Below, piece by piece: positions 53,010-64,000 of a DNA stretch of 64,000 nt. Below the pieces are notes generated by a model that was not told where the DNA came from, searched no databases, and was given only the letters and a program-made list of their open reading frames with translations. Each line of letters begins with the position of its first letter. Position 1 is the stretch's first letter. This stretch comes from Planctomycetota bacterium (GTDB lineage: Bacteria; Planctomycetota; Planctomycetia; Pirellulales; PLA5): NCBI GenBank assembly GCA_003576845.1, contig QEVJ01000001.1:28537-92536 (forward strand). The letters are read 5' to 3'. The position numbers and the translations under genes were made by a program.

Positions 53010-55919
53010 ATGCGAAGATTCGGACTTGTCTGGCGAACGATGTGGGTGCTCGGCGCACTCGCCGTGCATTGCGGTGGACCATTCGTGCGCGAATCGCGGG
53101 CCGCGGAACCGGATGCGGATTCCGCCCGAGCCGCGATCTTCGAGACGAGGATTCGCCCGGCGCTCGTCGAGCACTGCTACGCCTGCCATAGCACAAAGGC
53201 GGAGAACGACGGCAAGCTCAAGGGCGGGCTGAAGCTCGATTCGGCGGCGGGTTGGAAGACGGGCGGCGACAGCGGTCCGGCGATCGTTCCGGGCAAGCCC
53301 GACGAAAGCTTGCTGCTCTCGGCGATCAAGTACGAATCGTTCGAGATGCCGCCCAAGGGCAAGCTTCCGGACGCCGTGGTCGGTGACTTCGCCAAATGGA
53401 TCGCTGAGGGCGCCGTCGACCCGCGCAAGAACGACGCGGCGGCAGCATCCGCCAAGAAAGCCATCGACATCGAAGCGGGCCGCGAGTTTTGGGCCTATCG
53501 ACCGCCTGCTCTCGCGCCGCTGCCGGACGTGAAGCATTCCGCGGCGGCCAACAACCGCATCGACCGGCACATTCTCTCCCGGATCGAAGCGGCCGGTCTT
53601 GCGCAGGCGGAGGAAGCGGACCGCACGACGCTCGCCCGGCGGCTCTACTTCGATCTTGCGGGCTTGCCGCCCATGCCGGAAGACGTCGACGCATTCGTTG
53701 CCGACGCTTCGCCCGATGCTTACGAGCGGCTCGTCGATCGACTGCTCGCGTCGCCGCGTTTTGGGGAACGTTGGGGACGGCATTGGCTCGATGTCGCCCG
53801 CTATGCCGAGTCGCTGACGCTTCGCGGATTTATCCTGAAGGATGCGTGGCGGTATCGCGAATACGTCGTCGGGGCGTTCAATCAGGACCGGCCCTACGAC
53901 CAGTTCGTGCGCGAGCAAGTCGCCGGCGACTTGATGACCGTCGGCAGCGTGGCCGAGCGGCGGCGGCAGATCGTCGCCACGAGCTTTCTCGCTTTGGGCA
54001 ACACGAACCTGGAAGAGCAGGACAAGAAGCAGCTCGACATGGATGTCGTCGACGAGCAACTCGACGTGATCGGCAAGGCGATCTTGGCGCAAACGATCGC
54101 GTGCGCGCGGTGTCACGACCACAAGTTCGACCCGATCCCGACCCGCGACTACTACGCGCTCGCCGGTATCCTTCGCGGGGCGAAGATGCTCGAACATGCC
54201 AACGTGTCGCAGTGGATGGAAGTGCCGTTGCCGCTCGAGCCGGACGAGCAGCGCCGACTCGACGAGCACACCGCGCAGGTCGCCGCGCTCGAAACGCAGC
54301 TCAAGGCTGCGAAGGAAAGTCTCGCAATACTGACGGCATCGAGCGGCAGTAAGGCGGGCGTCGTCGCGGTCGACAAGCTCGCGGGCATCGTGGTCGACGA
54401 CACGCAGGCCAAGCGCGTCGGCCAGTGGCAGGCGTCGACGCACACGAAGGCGTACATCGGGGACGGGTATCTTCACGATCTCGACGCGGGCAAAGGCGAA
54501 AAAACGCTCACGTTCGCGCCCAATCTGCCCAAGGCGGGACGGTATGAAGTTCGCGTGGCGTTCGTGGCGGGGGGCAACCGGGCGGCGTCGGTGCCGGTGA
54601 CCGTGTTCAGCGCCGACGGCGAGAAGACGGTTCACGTCAACCAGCAGGTTCCGCCGCCCGTCGCGGGGCATTTTGTTTCGCTCGGCGAGTTCAATTTCGA
54701 GAAGACCGACCAGAGCTTCGTCCTCATTGCCAACGACGGGACCAACGGGCACGTGATTGCGGACGCGGTGCAGTTCCTTCCGGTCGAGCGGGTCGCGGCG
54801 AACGCTGACCCAAACGCCGCGGTGTCGCGGTCTGGAGACCGCGACACACCGAGTGCGGCCACGACCGCCGAATCGCAGGCCGCAGCGGTCGCCCGGATGG
54901 AAGCGGAACTGAACCGTCTCAAGCAAACCGGCCCGCAGCGCGAAACGGCCGTGTCGCTCGTCGATCAGGGGCGCGGCGTCGATTTGCCGATCCACGTCCG
55001 CGGCAGCGTCCACACGCTCGGCGATGTCGTGCCCCGCGGCTTTCTGCAAGTGGCGACGCGCGGCCCAATGCCGAACCTTCCGTCCGATGCGAGCGGCCGG
55101 CTCGAACTCGCCAACTGGCTCGCCGGCCGCGACAACCCGCTTACTGCCCGAGTGATGGCCAATCGCGTGTGGCACTGGCTGTTCGGGGCGGGCCTGGTGC
55201 GAACGGTCGACAACTTCGGCACGACCGGCGAGCCGCCGTCGCATCCGGAGCTGCTCGACGAACTGGCGATGCAACTGGTTGACGACGAATGGTCGGTGAA
55301 GCGGCTGATTCGCCGCGTCGTCGCTTCGCGCACGTATCGTTCGGCGAGCCGCGCAAGCGATGAGTCCGCCGCGCGCGATCCGGAGAACCGGTTGCTTGCC
55401 CATACGAATCGGCGGCGGCTCGATGCCGAGTGCATTCGCGATGCGATGCTCGCCGCGAGCGGCGAGTTGCGTTTCGACGCGGTGCAGGCGACGTTTCCCG
55501 CCAAGCTCGCGGCCGACTACGGCTATCGTCATACGGGTTTTGAGCGTAGCGTGTACGTGCCTGCGTTTCGCAACGCGCAGAGCGACGTGCTGTCGGCATT
55601 CGACGCGGCGGACCCGAGCCTGGTCACGGGCCGCCGCGACACGAGCACGGTCGCACCCCAAGCGCTGTTGATGCTCAACCACCCGTTCGTCCGCGACCGG
55701 GCGGCGGCCTCCGCGAAGCGGTTGCTCGCCCAGATGCCAACGGCAAGCACCGCCGCCCGCGTCGACCGGGCCTATCGCATCGCGCTCGGCCGGGCTCCGA
55801 CGGCGGAAGAGTCCGCGGTGCTCGTGAAGTTCCTCGGGACCAATGCGGGCGACGGCGAACGGTGGCAACAAGTTTTTGCGTCGCTGTGCGCGTCGGTGGA
55901 TTTCCGCTACGTCGATTGA
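53010..55919 (+). CDS. PSCyt1-DUF1549-DUF1553 protein with golvesin-like domain
   Basis: This 969-residue exported protein starts at ATG 53010. It has a PSCyt1 domain with CYACHS near residue 56, DUF1549 (PSCyt2) with a second CARCHDHKFDPI near residue 363, and DUF1553 (PSD1) from about residue 690 (LANWLAGRDNPLTARVMANR). Between DUF1549 and DUF1553 lies a carbohydrate-binding-like segment (about 455-595, SVPVTVFSADGEKTVHVNQQ) resembling golvesin/xanthan-lyase modules. The next gene is DUF1501, the usual partner. A 26-base palindrome at 54822-54847 lies in frame in the linker. Function is unknown, possibly polysaccharide processing. Confidence 0.94.
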   Translation: MRRFGLVWRTMWVLGALAVHCGGPFVRESRAAEPDADSARAAIFETRIRPALVEHCYACHSTKAENDGKLKGGLKLDSAAGWKTGGDSGPAIVPGKPDESLLLSAIKYESFEMPPKGKLPDAVVGDFAKWIAEGAVDPRKNDAAAASAKKAIDIEAGREFWAYRPPALAPLPDVKHSAAANNRIDRHILSRIEAAGLAQAEEADRTTLARRLYFDLAGLPPMPEDVDAFVADASPDAYERLVDRLLASPRFGERWGRHWLDVARYAESLTLRGFILKDAWRYREYVVGAFNQDRPYDQFVREQVAGDLMTVGSVAERRRQIVATSFLALGNTNLEEQDKKQLDMDVVDEQLDVIGKAILAQTIACARCHDHKFDPIPTRDYYALAGILRGAKMLEHANVSQWMEVPLPLEPDEQRRLDEHTAQVAALETQLKAAKESLAILTASSGSKAGVVAVDKLAGIVVDDTQAKRVGQWQASTHTKAYIGDGYLHDLDAGKGEKTLTFAPNLPKAGRYEVRVAFVAGGNRAASVPVTVFSADGEKTVHVNQQVPPPVAGHFVSLGEFNFEKTDQSFVLIANDGTNGHVIADAVQFLPVERVAANADPNAAVSRSGDRDTPSAATTAESQAAAVARMEAELNRLKQTGPQRETAVSLVDQGRGVDLPIHVRGSVHTLGDVVPRGFLQVATRGPMPNLPSDASGRLELANWLAGRDNPLTARVMANRVWHWLFGAGLVRTVDNFGTTGEPPSHPELLDELAMQLVDDEWSVKRLIRRVVASRTYRSASRASDESAARDPENRLLAHTNRRRLDAECIRDAMLAASGELRFDAVQATFPAKLAADYGYRHTGFERSVYVPAFRNAQSDVLSAFDAADPSLVTGRRDTSTVAPQALLMLNHPFVRDRAAASAKRLLAQMPTASTAARVDRAYRIALGRAPTAEESAVLVKFLGTNAGDGERWQQVFASLCASVDFRYVD
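54822..54847. repeat. Palindrome inside the PSCyt coding sequence
   Basis: GTGTCGCGGTCT (54822-54833) and AGACCGCGACAC (54836-54847) are perfect 12-base arms with a two-base centre. It lies in frame in a low-complexity linker (VSRSGDRDTPSAATTAE) and so appears to be a coding interspersed repeat. Confidence 0.85.
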
Positions 55920-56435
55920 CGCGGCGAGCAGGGGAGGCGGATCCGTTTTCCGACGACGGGTCGATTGGCGGCTCTGCCGTCACGCGGAGGGATGACGGCA
56001 TTGGTTGCGGACAACGGCTGGGCTGCGTAGATCCGGGCGTGATTCGGGAAAAATTTTCTGGATGTGTAAAATTCTTCGTAGATTTTTGGGTGGGCATCTG
56101 GTAGGTTGATCGACGTGCAATCGACGTGCGATCGGCGGGCGAGGCGGCTCGTTGGCGGTTTGCGCCGGAATCGCGATTGCGGTCGAACTGGGCAAGGTGT
56201 TGATGGCGCGCCGCTTATTGGCCGCTGTGCCGCAAGAGGGATTTTCTCAAAACTTTTCCCGGGGCCTCCTGGCGCGCCGAACAACCTGGGTCAAGGTTTT
56301 TTTTCGAGAGACACCCGTGAGATCGCAAGCAGATAGCACCGGAGAGGGAATTATTTGACATTACTCGCTTTTTTTGAGGATTGTCGCAAAGGAGTCGTTT
56401 GCCGTTACAAAGTTGAACCACACGGTCCGTGCGCG
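55920..56435. other. Long intergenic region before the DUF1501 gene
   Basis: This 516-base region separates the PSCyt and DUF1501 genes, which face the same way. It has an AT-rich pocket and an inverted pair GGGAAAAATTTTCTG (56046-56060) with CTCAAAACTTTTCCC (56246-56260), matching at 12 of 15 positions. No convincing gene is seen. A separate promoter for DUF1501 is likely. Confidence 0.45.
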
Positions 56436-57926
<1,491 letters not shown>

Positions 57927-58671
57927 GTCAGATCGGCGATCAACCGCCGCCACGCGACGCCGCCGGCAAGCGGATACTTCTGGTTCACTTCCAACTCGAT
58001 GCCGGCGTACCGATTGGCGGGAAACCTTCGCCGCAAATAGGTGACGAATCCGTCGCTCGTGCCGCGATAGGGATAGTTGCGGCGGACGATGAGGTCGGGT
58101 CGCGCTTCGAGCAAGGCGTCGCGCCAAGCGCTGCACCACGCGCGTTCGAGCGGACGGCGCGGATCGTAGAGCAGGCCGATGTCGGCCCGGCGGGTTTCGC
58201 CGTCGAGCACAGGCGTGAATGTATGCACGGACAGATGGCGCACGATCGTGCCCGGCGCGCCGACAAGCCGCGCGATTTCGCGTTCGACGGCCGTGCGATA
58301 GGGCAGGTAATGCCGTTCGAGGATTTGTCGCCGCGTGGCTTCGGGAAGCGGGCGCGTGAACTGCGAAAACAGCGCGCGATGGTGCGGCGAGCGGTTCAAC
58401 TCGACCACGAGCCGCGAGACGGTGGCGAAGAACAGCGGCGCGTGAAGTTCCGCGGCGAACCGGCGGGCAAGCTCGAGTGCCCCGGGATCGTAACCGCGGT
58501 GGCTCGCGAGCACCTTCGCTGCGCCGCGAAACGCCGCGGCATACTCCGCCGGAACGTCATTGCCGCCGTGCTCGCAGGTGACGACCAAGGCGGTTCGACG
58601 TGCTAGGGTCGTGCGCGACACGGCAATTGCCCAATGACCAAGTCTCAATGCTCAATCAAACACCAATGCCG

Positions 58672-58711
58672 AATGCCCAAGGCTCCAAGGTTTGCTTGGA
58701 GCTTGGGCATT
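58672..58711. repeat. Inverted repeat upstream of the amidohydrolase
   Basis: AATGCCCAAGGCTCCAA (58672-58688) is mirrored by TTGGAGCTTGGGCATT (58696-58711) with one inserted base. The surrounding CAATGCTCAATCAAACACCAATG text is also mirrored by CATTGGCTTTTGATTGGTGATTG, so the element extends outward. Confidence 0.75.
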
Positions 58712-58755
58712 GGCTTTTGATTGGTGATTGCGGCTTGCGAATAGGACATTCGCCG

Positions 58756-59103
58756 CTAGTACCCGATCGACGGCGGATTCGGCTCGAAGAAATCGCGCGG
58801 GCCGCGGGTCGTGTAGTACGGGTAGGCGATCGCCGCGGTCGGCGGGCCATAGGCGCCCGCGTCGTAACCGCCGTGGCGGCCGCCGGCTCGCTTGAGCGGA
58901 CGCAGCCGGGGGTGGCACGGGTCGAACTCGGAGCCATCGGCACACATGCCGCCGTGACCGAGGAGGCCGCCGCCGGCACTGCCGCAACCGGCCGGGCCGC
59001 AGCCGTCGCCGCAGCCGCCGGCGCCGCAATTGCCGACCGTGCTGCAACCGGTCGCCAAAGACAAGGACGCGAGGGCCAGAAGCCCGAACAATACGCGTTT
59101 CAT
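58756..59103 (-). CDS. Small Gly/Cys-rich lipoprotein
   Basis: This 115-residue protein starts at ATG 59103, with AAGGAAGGA upstream. It has a lipobox signal peptide (LFGLLALASLSLATGC), and the mature part begins with a striking run of Cys and Gly (STVGNCGAGGCGDGCGPAGC). The C-terminal half has a Gly/Tyr-rich segment (GGYDAGAYGPPTAAIAYPYY) and ends EPNPPSIGY. No family is recognised. It is probably anchored in the outer or inner membrane. Similar short Gly/Cys lipoproteins occur in planctomycetes. Confidence 0.75.
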   Translation of the reverse strand: MKRVLFGLLALASLSLATGCSTVGNCGAGGCGDGCGPAGCGSAGGGLLGHGGMCADGSEFDPCHPRLRPLKRAGGRHGGYDAGAYGPPTAAIAYPYYTTRGPRDFFEPNPPSIGY

Positions 59104-59203
59104 AGCGGGATTTTCCTTCCTTGCGTAGAATTGGGTCCTACCTTGGACTATCGGCGGCAGAATTGACAGAATCCAGAAAATCGGCACTCCCGCTACGACT
59201 GGC

Positions 59204-59470
59204 ATGACCGTATCCGACACATCCCGCCGCCCGCCGCGCCCGACGTGGCTCGTACCCTCCGTGGCCGCGTCGATTGGCGTGATGGCGGCGATTTCGCTGG
59301 GGGTTTACCTGGGACTCGTCGCCCGCGGTCCGGCCTGGCCGCTGTTCGTGCTCGCGGTTGCGTCCGCGCCGCTGGCATTGCTGGCGGTTGCTCGGGTAGT
59401 GCAAGCGGTCTTCTCGATGGGCCAACGGACGGCGAACCGCAAAGGAGCAAAGACGCAAAGGGAAACGTAA
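59204..59470 (+). CDS. Small two-helix membrane protein ending in a repeat
   Basis: This 88-residue protein starts at ATG 59204 and has two membrane helices: VAASIGVMAAISLGVYLGLV and LFVLAVASAPLALLAVARVV. The last 14 residues (ANRKGAKTQRET) come from an interspersed repeat that starts at 59435, so the original C-terminus is probably replaced. It is divergent from the small lipoprotein with a 100-base gap. No function is assigned. Confidence 0.65.
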   Translation: MTVSDTSRRPPRPTWLVPSVAASIGVMAAISLGVYLGLVARGPAWPLFVLAVASAPLALLAVARVVQAVFSMGQRTANRKGAKTQRET

Positions 59471-59705
59471 ATGCCCCCATGCGATCACGAAAGCGCGAAA
59501 GTACGAAAACACGAAACGCGCCGAGGAATGATGAAGACCTGGCAAAGTGATGCTGCGAACAGTGCTTCCGCGAACGTTCTGCACTTTTCCATGTTGCTAT
59601 TCGGATTCCCTCCGTGTCTCCGTGACTCCGTGTTTCAATAACATGTTTGGTTGCGGCCAACGGGTGCGCCGGCAATCCCCTTTGCATCTTTGCCCCTTTG
59701 CGGTT
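59435..59705. repeat. Interspersed inverted-repeat element with CGAAA-rich core
   Basis: The left arm AACCGCAAAGGAGCAAAGAC (from 59435) is mirrored by CTTTGCATCTTTGCCCCTTT (to 59705) over about 29 bases with few mismatches, around a core of about 210 bases. The core holds CGAAAG/CGAAAAC units near 59488-59515 and CCGTGTCTCCGTGACTCCGT near 59610-59630. Its left end forms the C-terminus of the small membrane protein. Confidence 0.75.
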
Positions 59706-59719
59706 TGGGAAAGCTCCGC

Positions 59720-60610
59720 TCAGTCGGTATTGAGCAGATCGCGCTTCACCGCCGAGAGGATCGCCGCGGAGAGGGTGTTCTTGAGCAGCATGGTCACGGT
59801 GAGCGGCCCGACGCCGCCGGGCACGGGCGTGATGTGGCCGGCGACCTCCTTCACGGCGTCGAAATCGACGTCGCCGACGAGCTTGCCCGAGTCGAGGCGG
59901 TTCATGCCCACGTCGACCACCGCCGCGCCCGGCTTGACCATGTCGGCTTTGACGAATTGTGCCTGACCGATCGCGGCGATGAGAATGTCGGCTTGGCGGG
60001 TAATCGCGGCGAGGTCGCGGGTCTTGCTGTGACAGATGGTGACGGTTGCGTCGCCGCCCGGGCCGCGCTGGACGAGCAGGTTGGCCATCGGTTTGCCGAC
60101 GATGTCGCTGCGGCCGAGCACGACGGCGTGGCGGCCTGCCGTTTCGATGCCGCTTCGAATCAAGAGCTGCTGTACGCCGTAAGGCGTACAGGGCGCGAAC
60201 CGCGGCGTGCCCTGCACGAGGAGCCCGACGTTTTCGGGATGAAAGGCGTCGACGTCCTTGAGCGGGCTCACGGCGCAGAGCACGGCGTGCGAGTCGATCT
60301 GCTTCGGCAACGGCAATTGGATCAAGATGCCGTGGACGGCCGTGTCCGCGTTGAGCTGGGCGACGAGCGCGAGCAATTTGTGCTGAGAGGTTTGGCTGTC
60401 CATGCGAATCAAGCGGCTCGTCATGCCGACTCGTTCGCTGGCGAGCCGCTTGTTGCGGACATAGACTTCGCTCGCCGGGTTTTCGCCGACGAGCACGGCG
60501 GCCAGACACGGCGTGACGTGCATCTGTGCGGTAAACGCGCGGACTTCTTCGGCGATCTCGGCCTGAATCCGCGCCGCCAGAGCTTTGCCGTCCAAAAGTG
60601 CTGCTGCCAC
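59720..60610 (-). CDS. folD: Bifunctional methylene-tetrahydrofolate dehydrogenase/cyclohydrolase, GTG start
   Basis: FolD interconverts 5,10-methylene- and 10-formyl-tetrahydrofolate. The start is GTG 60610 (GGGAG eight bases upstream), giving 296 residues. The active-site lysine is in [14 protein letters not shown], and the motifs [26 protein letters not shown], the NADP loop [17 protein letters not shown] and [17 protein letters not shown] are all present. It lies next to a repeat on each side. Confidence 0.97.
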   Translation of the reverse strand: MAAALLDGKALAARIQAEIAEEVRAFTAQMHVTPCLAAVLVGENPASEVYVRNKRLASERVGMTSRLIRMDSQTSQHKLLALVAQLNADTAVHGILIQLPLPKQIDSHAVLCAVSPLKDVDAFHPENVGLLVQGTPRFAPCTPYGVQQLLIRSGIETAGRHAVVLGRSDIVGKPMANLLVQRGPGGDATVTICHSKTRDLAAITRQADILIAAIGQAQFVKADMVKPGAAVVDVGMNRLDSGKLVGDVDFDAVKEVAGHITPVPGGVGPLTVTMLLKNTLSAAILSAVKRDLLNTD

Positions 60611-60645
60611 GTTGAGTCTCCCGCGCGAATTGGGCGCATTTTTTC

Positions 60646-60828
60646 AACGCGGAGGACACGGAGGGAATGCAGAAGTCAAAATGAAGAATGAAGAATGAAG
60701 AACGAACGGCCGCTTCGCACCGCTTTCTTTATTTTGCATTCTTCATGCTGCATTTCCGCCGTTCCCCGTGTTTCACAACCAACGTCGGAGGTGTTCCTCG
60801 CTGCCTTCCCCCTGCGTCCTCTGCGTTT
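60646..60828. repeat. Inverted-repeat element upstream of folD
   Basis: AACGCGGAGGACACGGAGGGA (60646-60666) is mirrored by TCCCCCTGCGTCCTCTGCGTTT (60807-60828) with a few mismatches. The inner part holds AATGAAGAATGAAGAATGAA and a mirrored GCATTCTTCATGCTGCATTT. It resembles the other CGGAGG-type elements. Confidence 0.7.
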
Positions 60829-60902
60829 AGCGATCGACCCTATCAAACCAGTCGACGCGGCCATTCTATCAATGTCCGCCGCTTTACGTCAGAACGCAGC
60901 GA

Positions 60903-61430
60903 TCAGCGAAACAGCCCGAGCCAGTCGAGCAGGTGCAAGCTCGCGCATCCCATCGCCGCGGCAAGGGCGTCGTCGGCCATGATTCCCCAGCCGCCGGGCA
61001 ACCGCTCGACCTGCCTTGCCGGGGGCGGTTTGGCGATGTCGAAAACGCGATGCAACACGAATCCGGCGGCGTACAGCCGCCAATCCGCGGCGGCGAGATC
61101 GCCGACACCCAGCCGCTCGGGCGCGATGCCGAGAAACACGATCGGCAGCGAGGCGATCTCGTCCCAGACGATCGCCCCGGGGTCCTTCTTGCCGCCGAGC
61201 GCCCGTGCCGCAGCGGCACAAATCGGCACGCCGACGAGAAAGCACGCGACGATCGCCGCTAGCTGCCCCGCGGGCCACGCAAGATGGGCCACCGCAAACG
61301 CCAGCGGCAATCCCCAAATCGCGCCCACCGTGCCGGGCATCCAGGGCGAGAAGCCAAAGCCCAACCCGGTCGCCACCGTCACGGCCGCGCGGTCTAGGAT
61401 CGATAACGGCCGCGGCGACTCACCCTCCAT
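60903..61430 (-). CDS. pgpA: Phosphatidylglycerophosphatase A
   Basis: PgpA dephosphorylates phosphatidylglycerophosphate to phosphatidylglycerol in the inner membrane. The 175-residue protein (start ATG 61430) has the family signature: TGLGFGFSPWMPGTVGAIWG, the acidic DPGAIVWDEIASLPIVFLG, and HRVFDIAKPPPARQVERLPG with GIMADDALAAAMGC. Several membrane helices are visible. The start follows the upstream 'MCCFS' gene by about 46 bases on the same strand. Confidence 0.93.
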   Translation of the reverse strand: MEGESPRPLSILDRAAVTVATGLGFGFSPWMPGTVGAIWGLPLAFAVAHLAWPAGQLAAIVACFLVGVPICAAAARALGGKKDPGAIVWDEIASLPIVFLGIAPERLGVGDLAAADWRLYAAGFVLHRVFDIAKPPPARQVERLPGGWGIMADDALAAAMGCASLHLLDWLGLFR

Positions 61431-61475
61431 GCGTAATCCCCTCGATCCTCAATCCTCAAACCTCGATCCCGCCGC

Positions 61476-62225
61476 TCACACCAGCACGTCCTCGTTCTTC
61501 AGCTTGCCGTGCATACCACGCCGGTATACGTGCGCATTCTTTTCGACGATGCCCTGGCTCTTGTCGATTTTGACGAAGTTGACCGCGTGCGAGTCGGATT
61601 CGGCCCAGTCGAACATCGGCAAGCTTTGGCCTTCGGCGACTTGGCAATACAGCAGATGGTCGAAGTCGGCTTTCGCGTGGACCTTGCCGTCGTGGATGTG
61701 AACCGTCGGGAAGAACAGCTTTGTCGCGTCGCGGCGGGGAAACTCGAACGCCATCGGATGCACCTTCTGCTCGCCGGCCTTGAGCTTGAAGACCGCGAAA
61801 CCGAAGTCTTTGTATCGGCCGAGTTTCTCCCAAACGTCGTCGGGCAAGCGGAATCGTTTATCGAGGCGAGCGAAGTCCTTGATCGTCGGGACGAAAGAGG
61901 CCTCGAAGCTGCCGACCTTTTCAACCTTTAGCGGCGGCGCCGAAAGCGGTTTGTCGCCGGATCGAGTTGCGGGCGGTGCGTCCGACGGCGGAATGGGAAA
62001 GCCTCGCCGCAAATCGTCGAACAGGTCCGGGTATTTTTCTAGGTTAACGAATTTCACCGCGTCCTCCTTCGGCTCCTTCGGCACCGGCAGCGGCAAGATC
62101 ATCGCCACGGCGTCGTCCGCCTTGAACTTCATGCTGTACACGAGGTATTGACGGCCGTCCTTCGACGCCCGGGCAAAAATCTTCGTGTCGGCGACTTTCT
62201 CAACGCGGCCGGAAAAGCAGCACAT
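61476..62225 (-). CDS. Conserved 'MCCFS' protein of unknown function
   Basis: This 249-residue protein starts at ATG 62225 with AAGGAG upstream. It begins MCCFSGRVEKVADTKIFARA and has the segments RQYLVYSMKFKADDAVAMIL, PLPVPKEPKEDAVKFVNLEK, RGFPIPPSDAPP and FGFAVFKLKAGEQKVHPMAF. The C-terminal half includes LLYCQVAEGQSLPMFDWAES and ends in a charged tail. There is no signal peptide or membrane helix, so it is probably cytoplasmic. I do not recognise the family. The CC pair at the N-terminus and the spaced hydrophobic/Pro motifs look conserved. It may be cotranscribed with pgpA. Confidence 0.72.
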   Translation of the reverse strand: MCCFSGRVEKVADTKIFARASKDGRQYLVYSMKFKADDAVAMILPLPVPKEPKEDAVKFVNLEKYPDLFDDLRRGFPIPPSDAPPATRSGDKPLSAPPLKVEKVGSFEASFVPTIKDFARLDKRFRLPDDVWEKLGRYKDFGFAVFKLKAGEQKVHPMAFEFPRRDATKLFFPTVHIHDGKVHAKADFDHLLYCQVAEGQSLPMFDWAESDSHAVNFVKIDKSQGIVEKNAHVYRRGMHGKLKNEDVLV

Positions 62226-62394
62226 AGCTGGCTCCTTGTGGGTTCGTACGCCGCTGGGCGGAAGCTCGTGAGGCACCAGGATAACGTACCACTGCCGCGG
62301 CACGGCGGCAAACGCCTGCCGGAAGATCGCGAAATCGCTTAGAATCGCCCTACGTCGAGGCACGCTAGGTCCTTGCAATCCGGAGCGACTTTAC

Positions 62395-63567
<1,173 letters not shown>

Positions 63568-63584
63568 TTCTCGCGGTTCTCTAT

Positions 63585-63655
63585 TGTAGAAGGCGAATCC
63601 TTTCGCTGATGCCGTCGGTTTACACGTCGGTCGGCGAAAGGATTCGCCTCCTACA
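63585..63655. repeat. Inverted repeat after kbl
   Basis: TGTAGAAGGCGAATCCTTTCGC (63585-63606) and GCGAAAGGATTCGCCTCCTACA (63634-63655) match over 22 bases with one mismatch. It lies between convergent genes and may work as a two-way terminator. Confidence 0.8.
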
Positions 63656-63691
63656 GTTGCCAATCAAGCCGCGGGCCGCGTACCTTGCCGT

Positions 63692-64000
63692 TTACCACTC
63701 GATTTCGATACCGGCGTCGACGCCTTGCAGCCACGCGCTGCCGCTGGCGAAGTTGACCGTCGGCCGGGCGGCGCCGGTGAGCGCGCCGCCGTTGAACTGC
63801 GTCTCGTTGATCGTCCGGTCGATCTGATCGCCAGGCCGCAGCACTTCCGTGATATACAGCATCCGATAACCGGCGAAGACGCGGAAGTTTTCAAAGAATG
63901 AGTACTGCACGCGGACTTGCGCTTCCGGCACGATCGTGAACTCGTCGTCGCTGTAGTGGCCGATGTTCGACGGCTGCGCGAGCAAGCCGCCGGGCGTGGT
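63692..64000 (-). CDS. BBP7 outer-membrane beta-barrel protein, N-terminus cut by window edge
   Basis: The C-terminal 102 residues are visible and the frame runs off the right edge. It ends VDAGIEIEW with a TAA stop. The segment SFFENFRVFAGYRMLYITEV then RPGDQIDRTINETQFNG is the conserved C-terminus of the planctomycete BBP7 family, predicted outer-membrane barrels. The visible strands alternate hydrophobic and polar residues, as in a barrel. The gene is convergent with kbl. Confidence 0.85.
   Translation of the reverse strand, partial: TTPGGLLAQPSNIGHYSDDEFTIVPEAQVRVQYSFFENFRVFAGYRMLYITEVLRPGDQIDRTINETQFNGGALTGAARPTVNFASGSAWLQGVDAGIEIEW

Noticed and set aside
52716..55871. A 1051-residue minus-strand frame over the second PSCyt gene
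   Set aside because: Antisense shadow without any recognisable domain.

Overview
The window is high-GC bacterial chromosome and almost certainly comes from a planctomycete, most likely a Pirellulales-like lineage. The evidence is two PSCyt1-DUF1549-DUF1553 proteins, a DUF1501 protein, a partial BBP7 outer-membrane protein, PEP-CTERM proteins, a giant surface protein with a planctomycete-type N-terminus, WD40 and Gfo/Idh/MocA proteins, and many short palindromic repeats between genes. There are no insertion sequences, prophage genes or CRISPR arrays. Most start codons were set by me from Shine-Dalgarno (SD) sequences, signal peptides or family length, because many open frames run upstream of the real start.

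Layout. 1-5.8 kb (minus strand): a translation cluster read as tRNA-Thr(TGT), tRNA-Tyr, tRNA-Gly, tRNA-Thr(GGT), tuf, tRNA-Trp, secE, nusG, rplK, rplA, rplJ (cut by the window edge). 6-11.5 kb: threonine synthase, an unknown protein, dapB, an acyltransferase and rmlD. 11.7-15.4 kb: a surface-sugar locus with a small membrane protein, a divergent NeuB/SpsE-like synthase and a fused SpsF-SpsE-type protein. 15.5-25.6 kb: a PSCyt protein, a PQQ-like propeller protein, a YcjF-like membrane protein, mtnA overlapping an S9 peptidase, and a GNAT acetyltransferase. 25.8-38.7 kb: a 1736-residue modular extracellular protein, a sugar dehydrogenase, an enoyl-CoA hydratase-like protein, a WD40 protein, a lipoprotein and trpB.

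38.7-47.7 kb (minus strand) is the most striking region. It reads hemP, two PEP-CTERM proteins, a kelch protein, a DUF3450-like protein, a TtpC-like TolQ/ExbB protein, exbB, exbD, tonB and a TPR protein. It begins at a sigma70-like promoter whose -35 box and spacer carry a 19-bp Fur-like palindrome. It matches the gene order of the Vibrio TonB2/TtpC systems but adds secreted planctomycete-type proteins, and I interpret it as an iron- or heme-responsive TonB system.

48-64 kb: an unknown exported protein, a 2-hydroxyacid dehydrogenase, a GT4 glycosyltransferase, a Tat-exported oxidoreductase, a second PSCyt protein followed by DUF1501, an N-formylglutamate amidohydrolase-like protein, two small envelope proteins, folD, pgpA, an unknown 'MCCFS' protein, kbl-like glycine C-acetyltransferase and the end of a BBP7 protein. 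Palindromic repeats occur throughout, including one inside a coding sequence and one that forms the C-terminus of a small protein.
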